Source: Mycolicibacterium baixiangningiae
Lineage (GTDB): Bacteria > Actinomycetota > Actinomycetes > Mycobacteriales > Mycobacteriaceae
Assembly (NCBI RefSeq): GCF_016313185.1
Contig: NZ_CP066218.1
Location: 3,658,001-3,722,000 of the forward strand
DNA length: 64,000 bases
Reading direction: 5' to 3'
The notes under the pieces are model-generated. The model had not been told where the DNA came from, did not search any database, and was given only the letters and a program-made list of their open reading frames with translations. This document shows positions 36,127 to 45,599 of the stretch, piece after piece. Positions within the stretch are counted from its first letter, which is position 1. The number at the start of each line of letters is the position of its first letter. A program made the position numbers and the translations under genes.

Positions 36127-37485
36127 TTACCGGCCGACGGACTGAAGTGGTTTCGGCAGTGACGCTTTCGAGCGGTGCGGTCCCAGCACGGCCGCACCGT
36201 AGGGACGTGTGAGCAGCTGCCGGGCAACGGCGTTCACCTGGTCGAGGGTGACTCCGCCGATCTGCTCCAGCGTATGGTCGATGCTGCGGTGCTTGCCGTA
36301 ATTCAGCTCGCTGCGGCCGATCCGGTGCATCCGTGACCCGGAATCCTCCAGTCCGAGCACCAGGCCACCGCGCAACGACCCTTTGGCGATGCGACATTCC
36401 GATTCCGTGATGCCGTCACGGGCCACGTCTTCGAGCACCGCGGTCGTCACCCGGACCACCTCGTCGAACCGCTCCGGCTGACATGCGGCGTAGATCGACA
36501 GCGCCCCGCTGTCGGAGAACGTATCGACCGTCGAGTACACCGAGTACGCGAGGCCGCGGGTCTCCCGGATCTCCTGGAACAACCGGGAACTCAGCCCGCC
36601 GCCCAGAGCGGTGTTCAGAACGGCCAACGCCCACCGATGGTCCCAATGTCTGCCCGGTGTCCGCACACCCATCGACAGATGGGTCTGCTCGGCGTCGCGG
36701 TTGATCAGCTGCAGCGTCGGGTTTCCCGGCACGCGTCCGGTGCCCTTACGCGGCGGTACCGCGGAGTGGCCACGAATCAGCTTGGGGCCGAAGTACTCCC
36801 GCGCCAGCTTCACGACGTCGTCGTGCTCCACGTTGCCCGCAACCGCGAGCACCATGCGTTCGGGAACGTAGCGCCGGACGTGGAACGAGTGCAGTTGGTT
36901 TCGCGTCATCGCCTCGATGGACTCGACGCTGCCGATCACCGGCCGGCCCACCGGGTGGGATCCGAACATCGCCGACAGGAAGATGTCGCCGAGCGTGTCC
37001 TCGGGGTCGTCGTCGCGCATCGCGATCTCTTCGAGCACCACGTCGCGTTCGATCTCGACGTCGTCGGTCGCGCACCGCCCGCGCAGCACCACGTCGGCGA
37101 CCAGGTCGACCGCCAGCTCGAGATCGGTGTCGAGCACGTGCGCGTAGTAGCAGGTGTGCTCACGGGCGGTGAACGCGTTCAGCTCACCACCGACGGCGTC
37201 GACCGCCTGGGCGATGTCCACCGCACTGCGGGTCGGCGTCGACTTGAACAGCAGATGCTCGAGGAAGTGTGCGGCGCCCGCCACCGTCGGTCCCTCGTCA
37301 CGCGAACCGACGTTGACCCACACCCCGACCGACGCGGAACGCACCGAGGGAATCCGTTCGGTGACGACCCGAAGGCCGCCGGGCAGCGTGGTGCGGCGCA
37401 CCGTGGTGTCATCCACGGTGGCCGCATCCACACTTCCCGCGCTGCGCCGCAGCGACTGCCGACTAATTGCTGGCCGTGGCGGCAT
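36127..37485 (-). CDS. pepR: M16-family zinc protease
   Basis: A 452-residue M16 peptidase. The inverted zinc motif HFLEH lies at 73-77 in [16 protein letters not shown], with the distal glutamate in the [18 protein letters not shown] region. The family phrase [21 protein letters not shown] is present. I start at the ATG giving MPPRPAIS, which overlaps the 3' end of gpsI by 23 bases; homologues are of this length. Co-transcribed with gpsI. The substrate is not established. Confidence 0.9.
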   Translation of the reverse strand: MPPRPAISRQSLRRSAGSVDAATVDDTTVRRTTLPGGLRVVTERIPSVRSASVGVWVNVGSRDEGPTVAGAAHFLEHLLFKSTPTRSAVDIAQAVDAVGGELNAFTAREHTCYYAHVLDTDLELAVDLVADVVLRGRCATDDVEIERDVVLEEIAMRDDDPEDTLGDIFLSAMFGSHPVGRPVIGSVESIEAMTRNQLHSFHVRRYVPERMVLAVAGNVEHDDVVKLAREYFGPKLIRGHSAVPPRKGTGRVPGNPTLQLINRDAEQTHLSMGVRTPGRHWDHRWALAVLNTALGGGLSSRLFQEIRETRGLAYSVYSTVDTFSDSGALSIYAACQPERFDEVVRVTTAVLEDVARDGITESECRIAKGSLRGGLVLGLEDSGSRMHRIGRSELNYGKHRSIDHTLEQIGGVTLDQVNAVARQLLTRPYGAAVLGPHRSKASLPKPLQSVGR

Positions 37486-39748
37486 CGGTGGCGGGCGCTT
37501 CGGCCTCGCCCGAAGCACCGTCCGAGGGGGCGCCCGAACCGTTGTCCGCTGCCTCGTCTTCTGCCACCAGCACCAACGAGATCTTGCCGCGGTTGTCGAT
37601 GTCGGCGATCTCGACGCGAAGCTTGTCGCCCACCTTGGCGACATCCTCGACCTTGGCGATCCGCTTGCCGCGGCCCAGCTTCGAGATGTGCACCAGACCG
37701 TCGCGGCCCGGGAGCAGCGAGACGAAGGCGCCGAAATCGGTCGTCTTCACCACGGTGCCGAGGAACCGCTCACCGATCTTGGGTAACTGCGGGTTGGCGA
37801 TCGCATTGATCATGTCGATCGCCGCCTGCGCCGCCTCGCCGTTGGACGCGCCGACGAACACGGTGCCGTCGTCCTCGATGGAGATCGACGCACCCGTCTG
37901 CTCGGTGATCGAGTTGATCATCTTGCCCTTGGGCCCGATGACCTCGCCGATCTTGTCGACGGGCACCTTGATCGTGGTGATCCGCGGTGCGTACGGGCTC
38001 ATCTCGTCGGGCTCGTCGATGGCCTCGGCCATCACCTCGAGGATGGTGATCCGGGCGTCTTTGGCCTGCGCCAGCGCGCCGGCCAGCACCTGCGAGGGAA
38101 TGCCGTCGAGCTTGGTGTCCAACTGCAGCGCGGTGACGAAGTCCTTCGTCCCGGCACACTTGAAGTCCATGTCGCCGAAGGCGTCCTCGGCACCGAGGAT
38201 GTCGGTCAGCGTGACGAAGCGGCGCTCGGTCTTTCCGTCAACTTCAACGTCATCGGACACCAGTCCCATCGCGATGCCGGCGACGGGGGCCTTGAGCGGC
38301 ACACCGGCGTTCAGCAGCGACAGCGTCGAGGCACATACGGAGCCCATCGACGTCGAACCGTTGGAGCTCAGCGCTTCCGACACCTGACGGATCGCGTACG
38401 GGAACTCCTCGATGCTCGGCAGCACCGGCATCAGAGCCCGCTCGGCCAGCGCGCCGTGGCCGATCTCGCGGCGCTTGGGCGAGCCGACGCGGCCGGTCTC
38501 ACCGGTCGAATACGGCGGGAAGTTGTAGTGGTGCATGTAGCGCTTGCTGGTCTCCGGCCCGAGCGAGTCGATCTGCTGGGCCATCTTCACCATGTCCAGC
38601 GTCGTGACGCCCATGATCTGGGTCTCACCACGCTCGAACAGCGCACTGCCGTGCGCACGCGGCACGATGGCGACCTCGGCCGACAGCGCACGGATGTCGG
38701 TGACACCGCGGCCGTCGATGCGGAAGTGGTCGGTAAGGATGCGCTGGCGCACCAGCTTCTTGGTCAGCGAGCGGAACGCCGCGCCGATCTCCTTCTCGCG
38801 GCCGGCGTACGTCTCGCCGAGACGGTCGAGGACCTCGCCCTTGATCTCGTTGGTGCGCTCGTCACGCTCTTCCTTGCCGGCGATGGTCAGCGCCTCGGAC
38901 AGCGCGTCGGTCGCGACCGAGGACACCGCGTAGAACACGTCGTCCTGGTAGTCGGGGAAGACCGGGTAGTCGGCGGTCGGTTTGGCGGCACTGTCGGCCA
39001 GCGCCTGCTGCGCATCGCACAGCGCGGCGATGAACGGCTTGGCGGCCTCGAGGCCCTCGGCGACGACGCTCTCCGTCGGCGCTCCGGCCCCACCGGCGAT
39101 GAGCTCGATGACGTTGTCGGTGGCCTCGGCCTCGACCATCATGATCGCCACATCGTCGCCGGCTTTACGCCCGGCCACGACCATGTCGAATACGGCACGC
39201 TCGAGCTGCTCGACCGTCGGGAACGCGACCCACTGGCCGTCGATCAGCGCGACGCGCACGCCGCCGACGGGACCTGAGAACGGAATCCCCGAGATCTGCG
39301 TCGACGCGGACGCGGCGTTGATCGCCAGCACGTCGTACAGGTCCTTGGGATCCAGGCTCAGGATGGTGACGACAACCTGGATCTCGTTGCGCAGACCCGA
39401 GATGAACGTCGGGCGCAGCGGCCGGTCGATCAGGCGGCAGGTCAGGATGGCGTCCGTGGAGGGACGGCCCTCGCGCCGGAAGAACGAGCCGGGGATGCGA
39501 CCCGCGGCGTACATGCGCTCTTCCACGTCGATCGTGAGGGGGAAGAAGTCGAAGTGGTCCTTCGGGGTCTTGCTGGCCGTGGTGGCCGAAAGGAGCATGG
39601 TCTCGTCGTCGAGGTAGGCGACGACGGCGCCGGCGGCCTGCCTGGCCAGCCGGCCGGTCTCGAAACGGATGGTGCGGGCGCCGAAGCTCCCGTTGTCGAT
39701 GACGGCGGTCGATTCGTACACACCGTCTTCAATTTCAACTACAGACAT
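37463..39748 (-). CDS. gpsI: Polyribonucleotide nucleotidyltransferase (PNPase)
   Basis: A 761-residue 3'-5' phosphorolytic exoribonuclease. Two RNase PH-like halves are visible ([20 protein letters not shown] in the first; [20 protein letters not shown] with the catalytic region of the second). A KH domain ([20 protein letters not shown]) and an S1 domain ([20 protein letters not shown]) follow, then an acidic low-complexity tail. It degrades mRNA, possibly together with the RNase J encoded at the left edge. It lies downstream of rpsO and its terminator, with a long leader. Confidence 0.97.
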   Translation of the reverse strand: MSVVEIEDGVYESTAVIDNGSFGARTIRFETGRLARQAAGAVVAYLDDETMLLSATTASKTPKDHFDFFPLTIDVEERMYAAGRIPGSFFRREGRPSTDAILTCRLIDRPLRPTFISGLRNEIQVVVTILSLDPKDLYDVLAINAASASTQISGIPFSGPVGGVRVALIDGQWVAFPTVEQLERAVFDMVVAGRKAGDDVAIMMVEAEATDNVIELIAGGAGAPTESVVAEGLEAAKPFIAALCDAQQALADSAAKPTADYPVFPDYQDDVFYAVSSVATDALSEALTIAGKEERDERTNEIKGEVLDRLGETYAGREKEIGAAFRSLTKKLVRQRILTDHFRIDGRGVTDIRALSAEVAIVPRAHGSALFERGETQIMGVTTLDMVKMAQQIDSLGPETSKRYMHHYNFPPYSTGETGRVGSPKRREIGHGALAERALMPVLPSIEEFPYAIRQVSEALSSNGSTSMGSVCASTLSLLNAGVPLKAPVAGIAMGLVSDDVEVDGKTERRFVTLTDILGAEDAFGDMDFKCAGTKDFVTALQLDTKLDGIPSQVLAGALAQAKDARITILEVMAEAIDEPDEMSPYAPRITTIKVPVDKIGEVIGPKGKMINSITEQTGASISIEDDGTVFVGASNGEAAQAAIDMINAIANPQLPKIGERFLGTVVKTTDFGAFVSLLPGRDGLVHISKLGRGKRIAKVEDVAKVGDKLRVEIADIDNRGKISLVLVAEDEAADNGSGAPSDGASGEAEAPATDAATASN

Positions 39749-39861
39749 TGACGTCCGTACAGCCTCTCTGATTCATACAGCTGTTTCGCGTCGTCACGCC
39801 GGAACACTCACAGCGGATGAACCACCGACCTTGATGCGGCTACGGCCGTCGATCGAAGCGG

Positions 39862-39884
39862 CCGGGGACCTCGCAGGTCACCGG
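39862..39884 (-). other. Hairpin in the PNPase leader
   Basis: CCGG-N-GACCT-CGC-AGGTC-N-CCGG type inverted repeat about 115 bases upstream of the gpsI start. The region between gpsI and rpsO (39749-40149, 401 bases) holds the rpsO terminator at its rpsO end and otherwise only this untranslated leader. In E. coli pnp is autoregulated through a leader hairpin cut by RNase III; a comparable role here is speculation. Confidence 0.35.
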
Positions 39885-40087
39885 CAGCCACTACCGAAGA
39901 CCGCCCGATCAAAGCGGGTCCTGGCATGACACACGGGAACGAAGCCGGCGGTACTGCGCGTTTCGCACCCATATTGCGTTCGAGCCGATCGTCGAACACA
40001 TCTATGTTACATGGCGGGGGTCCCCGGCCGGAGCCGCGGGACGGCCGACCGGGTGACAATTCGCCCCGCGGCCGGTACACCGACATG

Positions 40088-40129
40088 AAAAACCGCGGCC
40101 GACCCGTCGCGTGGACGGGCCGGCCGCGG
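40088..40129 (-). terminator. Rho-independent terminator after rpsO
   Basis: On the minus strand CCGCGGCCGGCCCGTC (40129 downward), loop CACGC, then GACGGGTCGGCCGCGG, followed by TTTTT (40092-40088). The arms are 16 bases with a single G/T mismatch-type position and end in a U tract, 20 bases after the rpsO stop. This strong, classical terminator is unusual for mycobacteria and would separate rpsO from gpsI transcription. Confidence 0.85.
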
Positions 40130-40149
40130 CCGAGTCGAGTGGATCGGCG

Positions 40150-40419
40150 TCAGCGACGCAGGCCCAGCCGCTCGATCAGCGAGCGGTAGCGCGCGACGTC
40201 GACCTGCGCGATGTACTTCAGCAGCCGGCGACGACGGCCGACCAGCAGCAGCAGCCCGCGACGCGAGTGGTGATCGTGCTTGTGCTGCTTGAGGTGCTCG
40301 GTCAGGTCCGAGATGCGCTTGGTCAGCATCGCGACCTGCGCCTCGGGAGAGCCGGTGTCGCTCTCATGCAGGCCGTACTGGCCCAGGATCTCTTTTTTCT
40401 GCTCTGTGGTTAGCGCCAC
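40150..40419 (-). CDS. rpsO: 30S ribosomal protein S15
   Basis: An 89-residue S15 with the family phrases [40 protein letters not shown] and [20 protein letters not shown]. It binds 16S rRNA early in 30S assembly. Flanked by a strong terminator downstream. The 124-base gap to ribF (40420-40543) includes an imperfect GC-rich hairpin followed by CCCCTTTTTG on the minus strand, which may be a weak terminator of ribF. Confidence 0.97.
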   Translation of the reverse strand: MALTTEQKKEILGQYGLHESDTGSPEAQVAMLTKRISDLTEHLKQHKHDHHSRRGLLLLVGRRRRLLKYIAQVDVARYRSLIERLGLRR

Positions 40420-40543
40420 GAAATTTCACTCCATCCATCGGTCCGCGTGACAAAAGACAGTCCCTAACAAAAAGGGGCGACGCGGCCGCCGCGAACTGCA
40501 GCACACGTCGTTGACGTCGAGGAGTCTATCAGCGACCTGGTGC

Positions 40544-41530
40544 TCAGAGAGAATTGCGCAGAATCGCGCGTGCGCGCTCGGTGTCGCCGTTCATCGCTGT
40601 GATCAGGTCGTCGATCGAGGCGAACTTCTCCTGCCCTCGGATCCTCGCCACGAAATCCACGGCGACGTGCTGGCCGTACAGATCGGCGGAGGTGTCGAGA
40701 ACGAACGCCTCGACGGTGCGGGTGCGTCCCGAGAACGTCGGGTTGGTGCCGACGGACACCGCCGCCTGGTAGCGCTCGCCCGGCACCACCGTGCCCATCG
40801 TCGGTCCGTGCCCGAGGACGGTGAACCAGGCCGCGTACACGCCGTCGGCGGGGATCGCCGAGTACATCGGCGGGGCCACGTTCGCCGTCGGGAACCCCAG
40901 CCCGCGCCCTCGCCCGTCACCGCGGACGACGACACCTTCGACGCGGTGCGGCCGGCCGAGCGCCTCCGCCGCGGCCACGACGTCACCGGCGTCGACGCAT
41001 GAGCGGATGTAGGTCGACGAGAAGGTGACGGTCTCGTCGCGGCCGGGGTCGGCCGCCTCGGAAACCAAAGACAGACTCTCGACGGCGAAACCGAACCGCT
41101 CCCCCGCCTTGCGCAGCATTCCGACGTTGCCTGCGGCCTTCTTGCCGAACGTGAAGTTCTCGCCGACCACGACCTCGACCACGTGCAACCGCTCGACGAG
41201 CAGCTCGTGCACGTAGCGCTCCGGGGTCAGCTTCATGAAGTCCGCGGTGAACGGAATCACCAGGAAGACATCGATGCCCATCTCCTCGACCAGTTCCGCA
41301 CGGCGGGTCAGCGTGGTCAGCTGGGCTGGGTGGCTACCCGGGAAGACGACCTCCATGGGGTGCGGGTCGAACGTCATCAGCACCGTCGGCACCCCGCGGG
41401 AGCGTCCGGCCTTGACGGCGTTGTCGATCAACTCCGCATGTCCACGGTGGACGCCGTCGAACACTCCGATGGTGACGACGCATCTTCCCCAGTCCGTGGG
41501 GATGTCGTCCTGACCCCGCCAGCGCTGCAC
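40544..41530 (-). CDS. ribF: Bifunctional riboflavin kinase / FAD synthetase
   Basis: A 328-residue enzyme that makes FMN and then FAD. The N-terminal nucleotidyltransferase domain shows VTIGVFDGVHRGHAELI and FTFGKKAAGNVGML, and VTFSSTYIRSCVDAGDV. The C-terminal kinase domain shows GRGLGFPTANV and VSVGTNPTFSGRTRTVEAFV. The GTG giving VQRWRGQDDIPTDWG matches mycobacterial starts; a further GTG eight codons upstream is possible. Divergent from sirR. Confidence 0.94.
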   Translation of the reverse strand: MQRWRGQDDIPTDWGRCVVTIGVFDGVHRGHAELIDNAVKAGRSRGVPTVLMTFDPHPMEVVFPGSHPAQLTTLTRRAELVEEMGIDVFLVIPFTADFMKLTPERYVHELLVERLHVVEVVVGENFTFGKKAAGNVGMLRKAGERFGFAVESLSLVSEAADPGRDETVTFSSTYIRSCVDAGDVVAAAEALGRPHRVEGVVVRGDGRGRGLGFPTANVAPPMYSAIPADGVYAAWFTVLGHGPTMGTVVPGERYQAAVSVGTNPTFSGRTRTVEAFVLDTSADLYGQHVAVDFVARIRGQEKFASIDDLITAMNGDTERARAILRNSL

Positions 41531-41580
41531 GACCGCCAGCCTACGGCGCGCCACGCGAGTGGGCTCCGCTAGATCACCTG

Positions 41581-41603
41581 TTGAGGCATTGATTGCCTAA
41601 ACT
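41581..41603. promoter_or_regulatory. MntR/DtxR-type box overlapping the sirR -10 region
   Basis: TTGAGGCATTGATTGCCTAAA (41581-41601) is an imperfect palindrome (arms TTGAGGCAT and TTTAGGCAA as reverse complement, 7 of 9 matching). It overlaps the putative -10 TAAACT (41598-41603). Transcription would begin about 7-9 bases later, at the GTG start of sirR (41612), a leaderless arrangement. The sequence resembles manganese/iron regulator boxes, so SirR probably represses itself. Confidence 0.55.
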
Positions 41604-41611
41604 TTGTCATT

Positions 41612-42307
41612 GTGAGTCCTGACAGCAACTCCCGCGACCTGACGACGGTCGCTCAGGACTACCTCAAGACCATCTGGACCGCCCAGGAGTGGTCGCACGA
41701 GAAGGTCAGCACGAAACTGCTGGCCGAACGGATCGGCGTGTCCGCGTCGACCGCGTCGGAGTCGATCCGCAAACTCGCCGACCAGGGCCTGGTCAACCAC
41801 GAGAAGTACGGCGCCGTGACGCTGACCGACGCCGGCAGGCAGGCGGCCCTGCAGATGGTGCGCAGACACCGGCTGATGGAGACGTTTCTCGTCAACGAGC
41901 TGGGCTACAGCTGGGACGAGGTCCACGACGAGGCCGAGGTGCTCGAACACGCGGTGTCCGATCTGATGCTGATGCGCATCGACGCCAAGCTCGGCCACCC
42001 CACCCGCGATCCGCACGGGGATCCGATCCCGGCCGCCGACGGCCAGGTGCCGACTCCGCCCGCCCGGCAGCTCTCGGAATGCGAGAACGGCGATGCCGGC
42101 ACGGTGGCGCGGATCTCCGACGCAGACCCCGAGATGCTGCGGTACTTCGACAGCGTGGGAATCAGCCTGGACTCCCGCCTGCGGGTGCTGGCCCGTCGCG
42201 ACTTCGCCGGCCTGATCTCGGTGGCCGTCGAAATCGCCGACGGCGCTGAGGCCACCGTGGAGCTGGGCAGCCCCGCCGCCGAGGCTATCTGGGTCGTCGC
42301 CGGCTGA
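41612..42307 (+). CDS. sirR: DtxR/MntR-family metal-dependent regulator SirR
   Basis: A 231-residue regulator. The N-terminal winged helix is clear (VAQDYLKTIWTAQEWSHEKV, LAERIGVSASTASESIRKLA). A metal-binding dimerisation domain (RRHRLMETFLVNELGYSWDE, DEAEVLEHAVSD with Glu/His ligands) and a C-terminal SH3-like/FeoA domain follow. It senses manganese or iron and represses uptake genes. GTG start, probably leaderless, with a palindromic box overlapping the promoter. Convergent with truB, 1 base between the stops. Confidence 0.93.
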   Translation: MSPDSNSRDLTTVAQDYLKTIWTAQEWSHEKVSTKLLAERIGVSASTASESIRKLADQGLVNHEKYGAVTLTDAGRQAALQMVRRHRLMETFLVNELGYSWDEVHDEAEVLEHAVSDLMLMRIDAKLGHPTRDPHGDPIPAADGQVPTPPARQLSECENGDAGTVARISDADPEMLRYFDSVGISLDSRLRVLARRDFAGLISVAVEIADGAEATVELGSPAAEAIWVVAG

Positions 42308-42308
42308 G

Positions 42309-43202
42309 CTACAGCGTCGCGGGGCGCAGTACCACCACGGACTTCGTCCGCTGCCGCCCGTCTTCCAGTAGCGCGAGCACCGAACCGTCCGGCGCGGCGG
42401 CCGCGTAGACCCCGTCGATGCCCGCCGGTTCCAGCGGCCGTCCGTGCCGGGTGGACTCCGCCTCGGCGGGCGTGAGATCGCGGCGCGGGAACACCAGCAG
42501 ACACGCCTCGTCCAGTGAATGGCTCAGCCGCGGTTCGTCGGCCAGCGCGTCGAGTGTGAACGCCTCGGCCAGGCCGAAACCGCCGACCCGCGTGCGCCGC
42601 AGCGCCGTCAGATGGCCGCCGACCGCGAGCGTCACGCCGACATCGCGCGCCAGCGCCCTGATGTAGGTGCCGCTGGAGCAGTCGACCGCGACGTCGACGT
42701 CGACGAACCCGTCGACCCGCCGGATCGCGAGCACGTCGAATCGGTCGATGCGCACCCGGCGGGCGGCCAGTTCGACGGTCTGCCCCTCGCGCACCAGCTT
42801 GTAGGCGCGCTGTCCGCCCACCTTGATGGCGCTCACCGCAGACGGCACCTGCTCGATCTCCCCGCGCAGTGCCGTCACCGCCTCGGCGATCCGCTCGTCG
42901 GTGACCCCGGCCGTCGGTGTCGTCTCGACGACCTCGCCCTCGGCGTCCTCGGTCGTGGTGGTCTGCCCCAACCGGATGGTCGCCGCGTAGGACTTGTCCG
43001 TCGCGGTGAGCAGACCGAGCAGTTTGGTGGCGCGATCGATGCCGACGACGAGGACTCCGGTCGCCATCGGGTCGAGTGTGCCCGCGTGGCCGACCTTGCG
43101 CGTGCCGAAGATCCGTCGGCACCGCCCGACCACGTCGTGGCTGGTCATACCGGCGGGCTTGTCCACGACGACGATCCCGGCGCCGAGCGCGGAACCGCTC
43201 AC
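42309..43202 (-). CDS. truB: tRNA pseudouridine(55) synthase
   Basis: A 297-residue pseudouridine synthase for U55 in the T loop. [20 protein letters not shown], the catalytic aspartate in [26 protein letters not shown] and [15 protein letters not shown] are present. The GTG start overlaps the pptT stop (GTGA). It is last in the pptH-pptT-truB run, in which each pair overlaps by 4 bases. Confidence 0.96.
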   Translation of the reverse strand: MSGSALGAGIVVVDKPAGMTSHDVVGRCRRIFGTRKVGHAGTLDPMATGVLVVGIDRATKLLGLLTATDKSYAATIRLGQTTTTEDAEGEVVETTPTAGVTDERIAEAVTALRGEIEQVPSAVSAIKVGGQRAYKLVREGQTVELAARRVRIDRFDVLAIRRVDGFVDVDVAVDCSSGTYIRALARDVGVTLAVGGHLTALRRTRVGGFGLAEAFTLDALADEPRLSHSLDEACLLVFPRRDLTPAEAESTRHGRPLEPAGIDGVYAAAAPDGSVLALLEDGRQRTKSVVVLRPATL

Positions 43203-43870
43203 AGGACGATGGCCGTCAACGCCAGACCGTCCCGCACCGACCACCGGCCCTCCAGTGTGGTCAACGGCGGACCGGATTCGGCGGCCGGATCGATCAGCAC
43301 CTTCGAGACGAACCGCCCGGTCTGCCCCGTCGAGTCGACGTCGAAGGTGATGTGGGCGTCTTCGAACCCGAGCCACCGGTGCGTCAGCGGGAACCATGCC
43401 TTGTACGTGGCCTCTTTGGCGCAGAACAGGATCCGGTCCCAGTGCAGTCCCGGGGGCAGCGCCGCCAGCGCGGTGCGTTCCTCGGGCAGGCTGATGGCGT
43501 CGAGCACACCCTTGGGCAGGACACCGTGGGGTTCGGCGTCGATTCCGATCGAGCGGACGTCGCCGCGGCGGGCGACCGCGGCGCCGCGAAAACCCTCACA
43601 GTGGGTGAGGCTGCCCACCACTCCGTCGGGCCAGCACGGTTCGCCCTTGTCCCCCTTGAGGATCGGCGCCGGGGGCAGACCCAGTTCGCTCAGCGCTTCG
43701 CGCGCGCAGTAGCGGACCGTGACGAACTCGTTGCGCCGCTTGGCCACTGACCGCGCGATCAGCGGTTCCTCTTCGGGCAGCGGCGCGATGCCGGGCGGGT
43801 CGTCGTAGCGTTCGGCGGAGATCACCTTCTCCCCCAACACTTCCGGCAGTAGTGCGATCTGCGGGGTCAT
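43199..43870 (-). CDS. pptT: 4'-phosphopantetheinyl transferase PptT
   Basis: A 223-residue Sfp-type transferase that loads phosphopantetheine from CoA onto the carrier domains of polyketide and mycolate synthesis systems. The motifs [32 protein letters not shown] and the catalytic [20 protein letters not shown] are present. The ATG start overlaps the upstream phosphodiesterase stop (ATGA). Essential in M. tuberculosis as known from that organism. Confidence 0.95.
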   Translation of the reverse strand: MTPQIALLPEVLGEKVISAERYDDPPGIAPLPEEEPLIARSVAKRRNEFVTVRYCAREALSELGLPPAPILKGDKGEPCWPDGVVGSLTHCEGFRGAAVARRGDVRSIGIDAEPHGVLPKGVLDAISLPEERTALAALPPGLHWDRILFCAKEATYKAWFPLTHRWLGFEDAHITFDVDSTGQTGRFVSKVLIDPAAESGPPLTTLEGRWSVRDGLALTAIVL

Positions 43871-44829
43871 TCGCGCCTCGCCCTGATCCGCTCCTGCATC
43901 TTCTCCGCGTTCTCCCGCATCTCCTGGGTGATCTGGAAGTGACCACCGAATTCGTTGAGATATCCGGGGGCGTAGTGCGGTTCGGGCAGGATCTGGCGCA
44001 GCCACCGATACGGCTTGCGGCGGCGCCACTCCCGCGGGTAACCGACCGAGACCTCTTCGAAGCGCACGCCGTCGTACCAGGTGGTGCGCGGAATGTGCAG
44101 GTGGCCGTACACCGAACACACCGCGTTGTAGCGGGTGTGCCAGTCCGCCGTCGCGGTCGTGCCGCACCACAGCGAGAACTCCGGGTAGAACATCGCCTCG
44201 CAGGGTTCGCGCACCATCGGGAAGTGGTTGACCTGGATCGTCGGCGTCATCCAGTCGAGGTCCTCGAGGCGCTTGCGGGTGTAGTCGACGCGGTCGCGGC
44301 ACCACGCGTCCCGGGTCGCGTAGGGCTCGGCCGACAGCAGGAACTCATCGGTGCCGACGACGTTGCGCTCGCGCGCGATGGCCAGTCCCTCGGCCTTGGT
44401 GGCCGCACCCTGGGGCAGGAAGCTGTAGTCGTACAGCAGGAACATCGGCACGATCGTCGCGGGACCGCCCTCTTCGGTCCACACCGGATACGGGTGCTCA
44501 GGGGTGACGATGCCCATCTCGTCGCACATGGTGACCAGGTAGTCGTAGCGCGACCGGCCGAAGATCTGCATCGGGTCCTTGGTCGTCGTCCAGAGTTCGT
44601 GGTTGCCCGGTATCCAGATGACCTTCGCGAACCGCTTGCGCAGCAGGTCCAGCGCCCAGCGGATCTCGTCGGTGCGTTCGCCGACGTCGCCGGCGACGAT
44701 CAGCCAGTCGTCGGGTGAGGACGGATAGAGCGACTCGGTGACCGGCTTGTTGCCGGTGTGGCCGGTGTGCAGGTCGCTGATCGCCCACAGCACCGGTCGC
44801 CGGTCGCGTGATGTCTGGTGTGTCGCCAC
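43867..44829 (-). CDS. pptH: Metallophosphoesterase, phosphopantetheinyl hydrolase type
   Basis: A 320-residue calcineurin-like phosphoesterase. Metal motifs are visible: SDLHTGH (D-x-H), GDVGERTDE, GNHELW, VNHFPM and GHLHIPRT. In M. tuberculosis the protein at this position (Rv2795c, PptH) removes phosphopantetheine from carrier proteins, opposing PptT, and the two are co-transcribed with 4-base overlap exactly as here. Assigned from family plus position. Confidence 0.88.
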   Translation of the reverse strand: MATHQTSRDRRPVLWAISDLHTGHTGNKPVTESLYPSSPDDWLIVAGDVGERTDEIRWALDLLRKRFAKVIWIPGNHELWTTTKDPMQIFGRSRYDYLVTMCDEMGIVTPEHPYPVWTEEGGPATIVPMFLLYDYSFLPQGAATKAEGLAIARERNVVGTDEFLLSAEPYATRDAWCRDRVDYTRKRLEDLDWMTPTIQVNHFPMVREPCEAMFYPEFSLWCGTTATADWHTRYNAVCSVYGHLHIPRTTWYDGVRFEEVSVGYPREWRRRKPYRWLRQILPEPHYAPGYLNEFGGHFQITQEMRENAEKMQERIRARRE

Positions 44830-44981
44830 AGCCCATCAGCCTACTGATGCGTGCCCGCGCGGCCGTCCGAGCAACTAGAACGTGTTCTCATTTCGGGTTC
44901 AACGAGCGCTGCGCGACGGCTACACTCCCCCAAGGGTCGGGCCCGATACGGCGGCTTGCCGCCCGGACAACAGGGGGTGAG

Positions 44982-45563
44982 ATGGCCGCCAAGCTGAGAG
45001 TGTTCTCGGCGTTGTGTGCGCTGTTCGCGGCAGTCATGGTGGTGTTCGCGACCAACCCGATGGGCGGATCGGCCACTGGCCGCGTCGACCTGCGCTCGAC
45101 GTTCCTGCCGCTGACCGGATCGACGACCATCAAATGGCCAGTGGTCGACACCATCGACCCCTCTCCGTTCGACCCCTGCCGCGACATTCCGCTCGACGTC
45201 GTCCAGCGCGCCGGCCTGGCCTACACACCCCCGGCCCCCGAAGATGCGCTGCGCTGCAAATACGACGCCGGCAACTACCAGATGACCGTCGAGGCGTTCG
45301 TCTGGCGGACCTACGAGGAGACCCTGCCGCCCGACGCGGTCGAACTCGACGTCGCCGGTCACCGCGCCGCGCAGTACTGGATCATGAAGCCCACCGACTG
45401 GAACAACCGGTGGTGGATCACGTGTGCGCTGGCGTTCAAGACCGACTACGGCGTCATCCAGCAGGTGCTGTTCTATTCGCCGATCTACTCGCAACCCGAC
45501 GTCGACTGCATGCAGACCAATCTGCAGAAGGCCCAAGAACTGGCGCCGCACTACATCTACTAG
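44982..45563 (+). CDS. DUF3558-type exported protein
   Basis: A 193-residue protein. It has an N-terminal hydrophobic signal or anchor (LRVFSALCALFAAVMVVFAT). The mature region has DPSPFDPCRDIPLDVVQRAG and LRCKYDAGNYQMTVEAFVWR, the DUF3558 pattern seen in mycobacterial lipoproteins of the LppV type encoded near here. No lipobox cysteine is placed correctly, so it is probably membrane-anchored or secreted rather than lipidated. AGGGGGTGAG precedes the ATG. Role unknown. Confidence 0.77.
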   Translation: MAAKLRVFSALCALFAAVMVVFATNPMGGSATGRVDLRSTFLPLTGSTTIKWPVVDTIDPSPFDPCRDIPLDVVQRAGLAYTPPAPEDALRCKYDAGNYQMTVEAFVWRTYEETLPPDAVELDVAGHRAAQYWIMKPTDWNNRWWITCALAFKTDYGVIQQVLFYSPIYSQPDVDCMQTNLQKAQELAPHYIY

Positions 45564-45599
45564 ATCTCCTAGCACCGGCACCTGGTTACCCTTGGCCGG

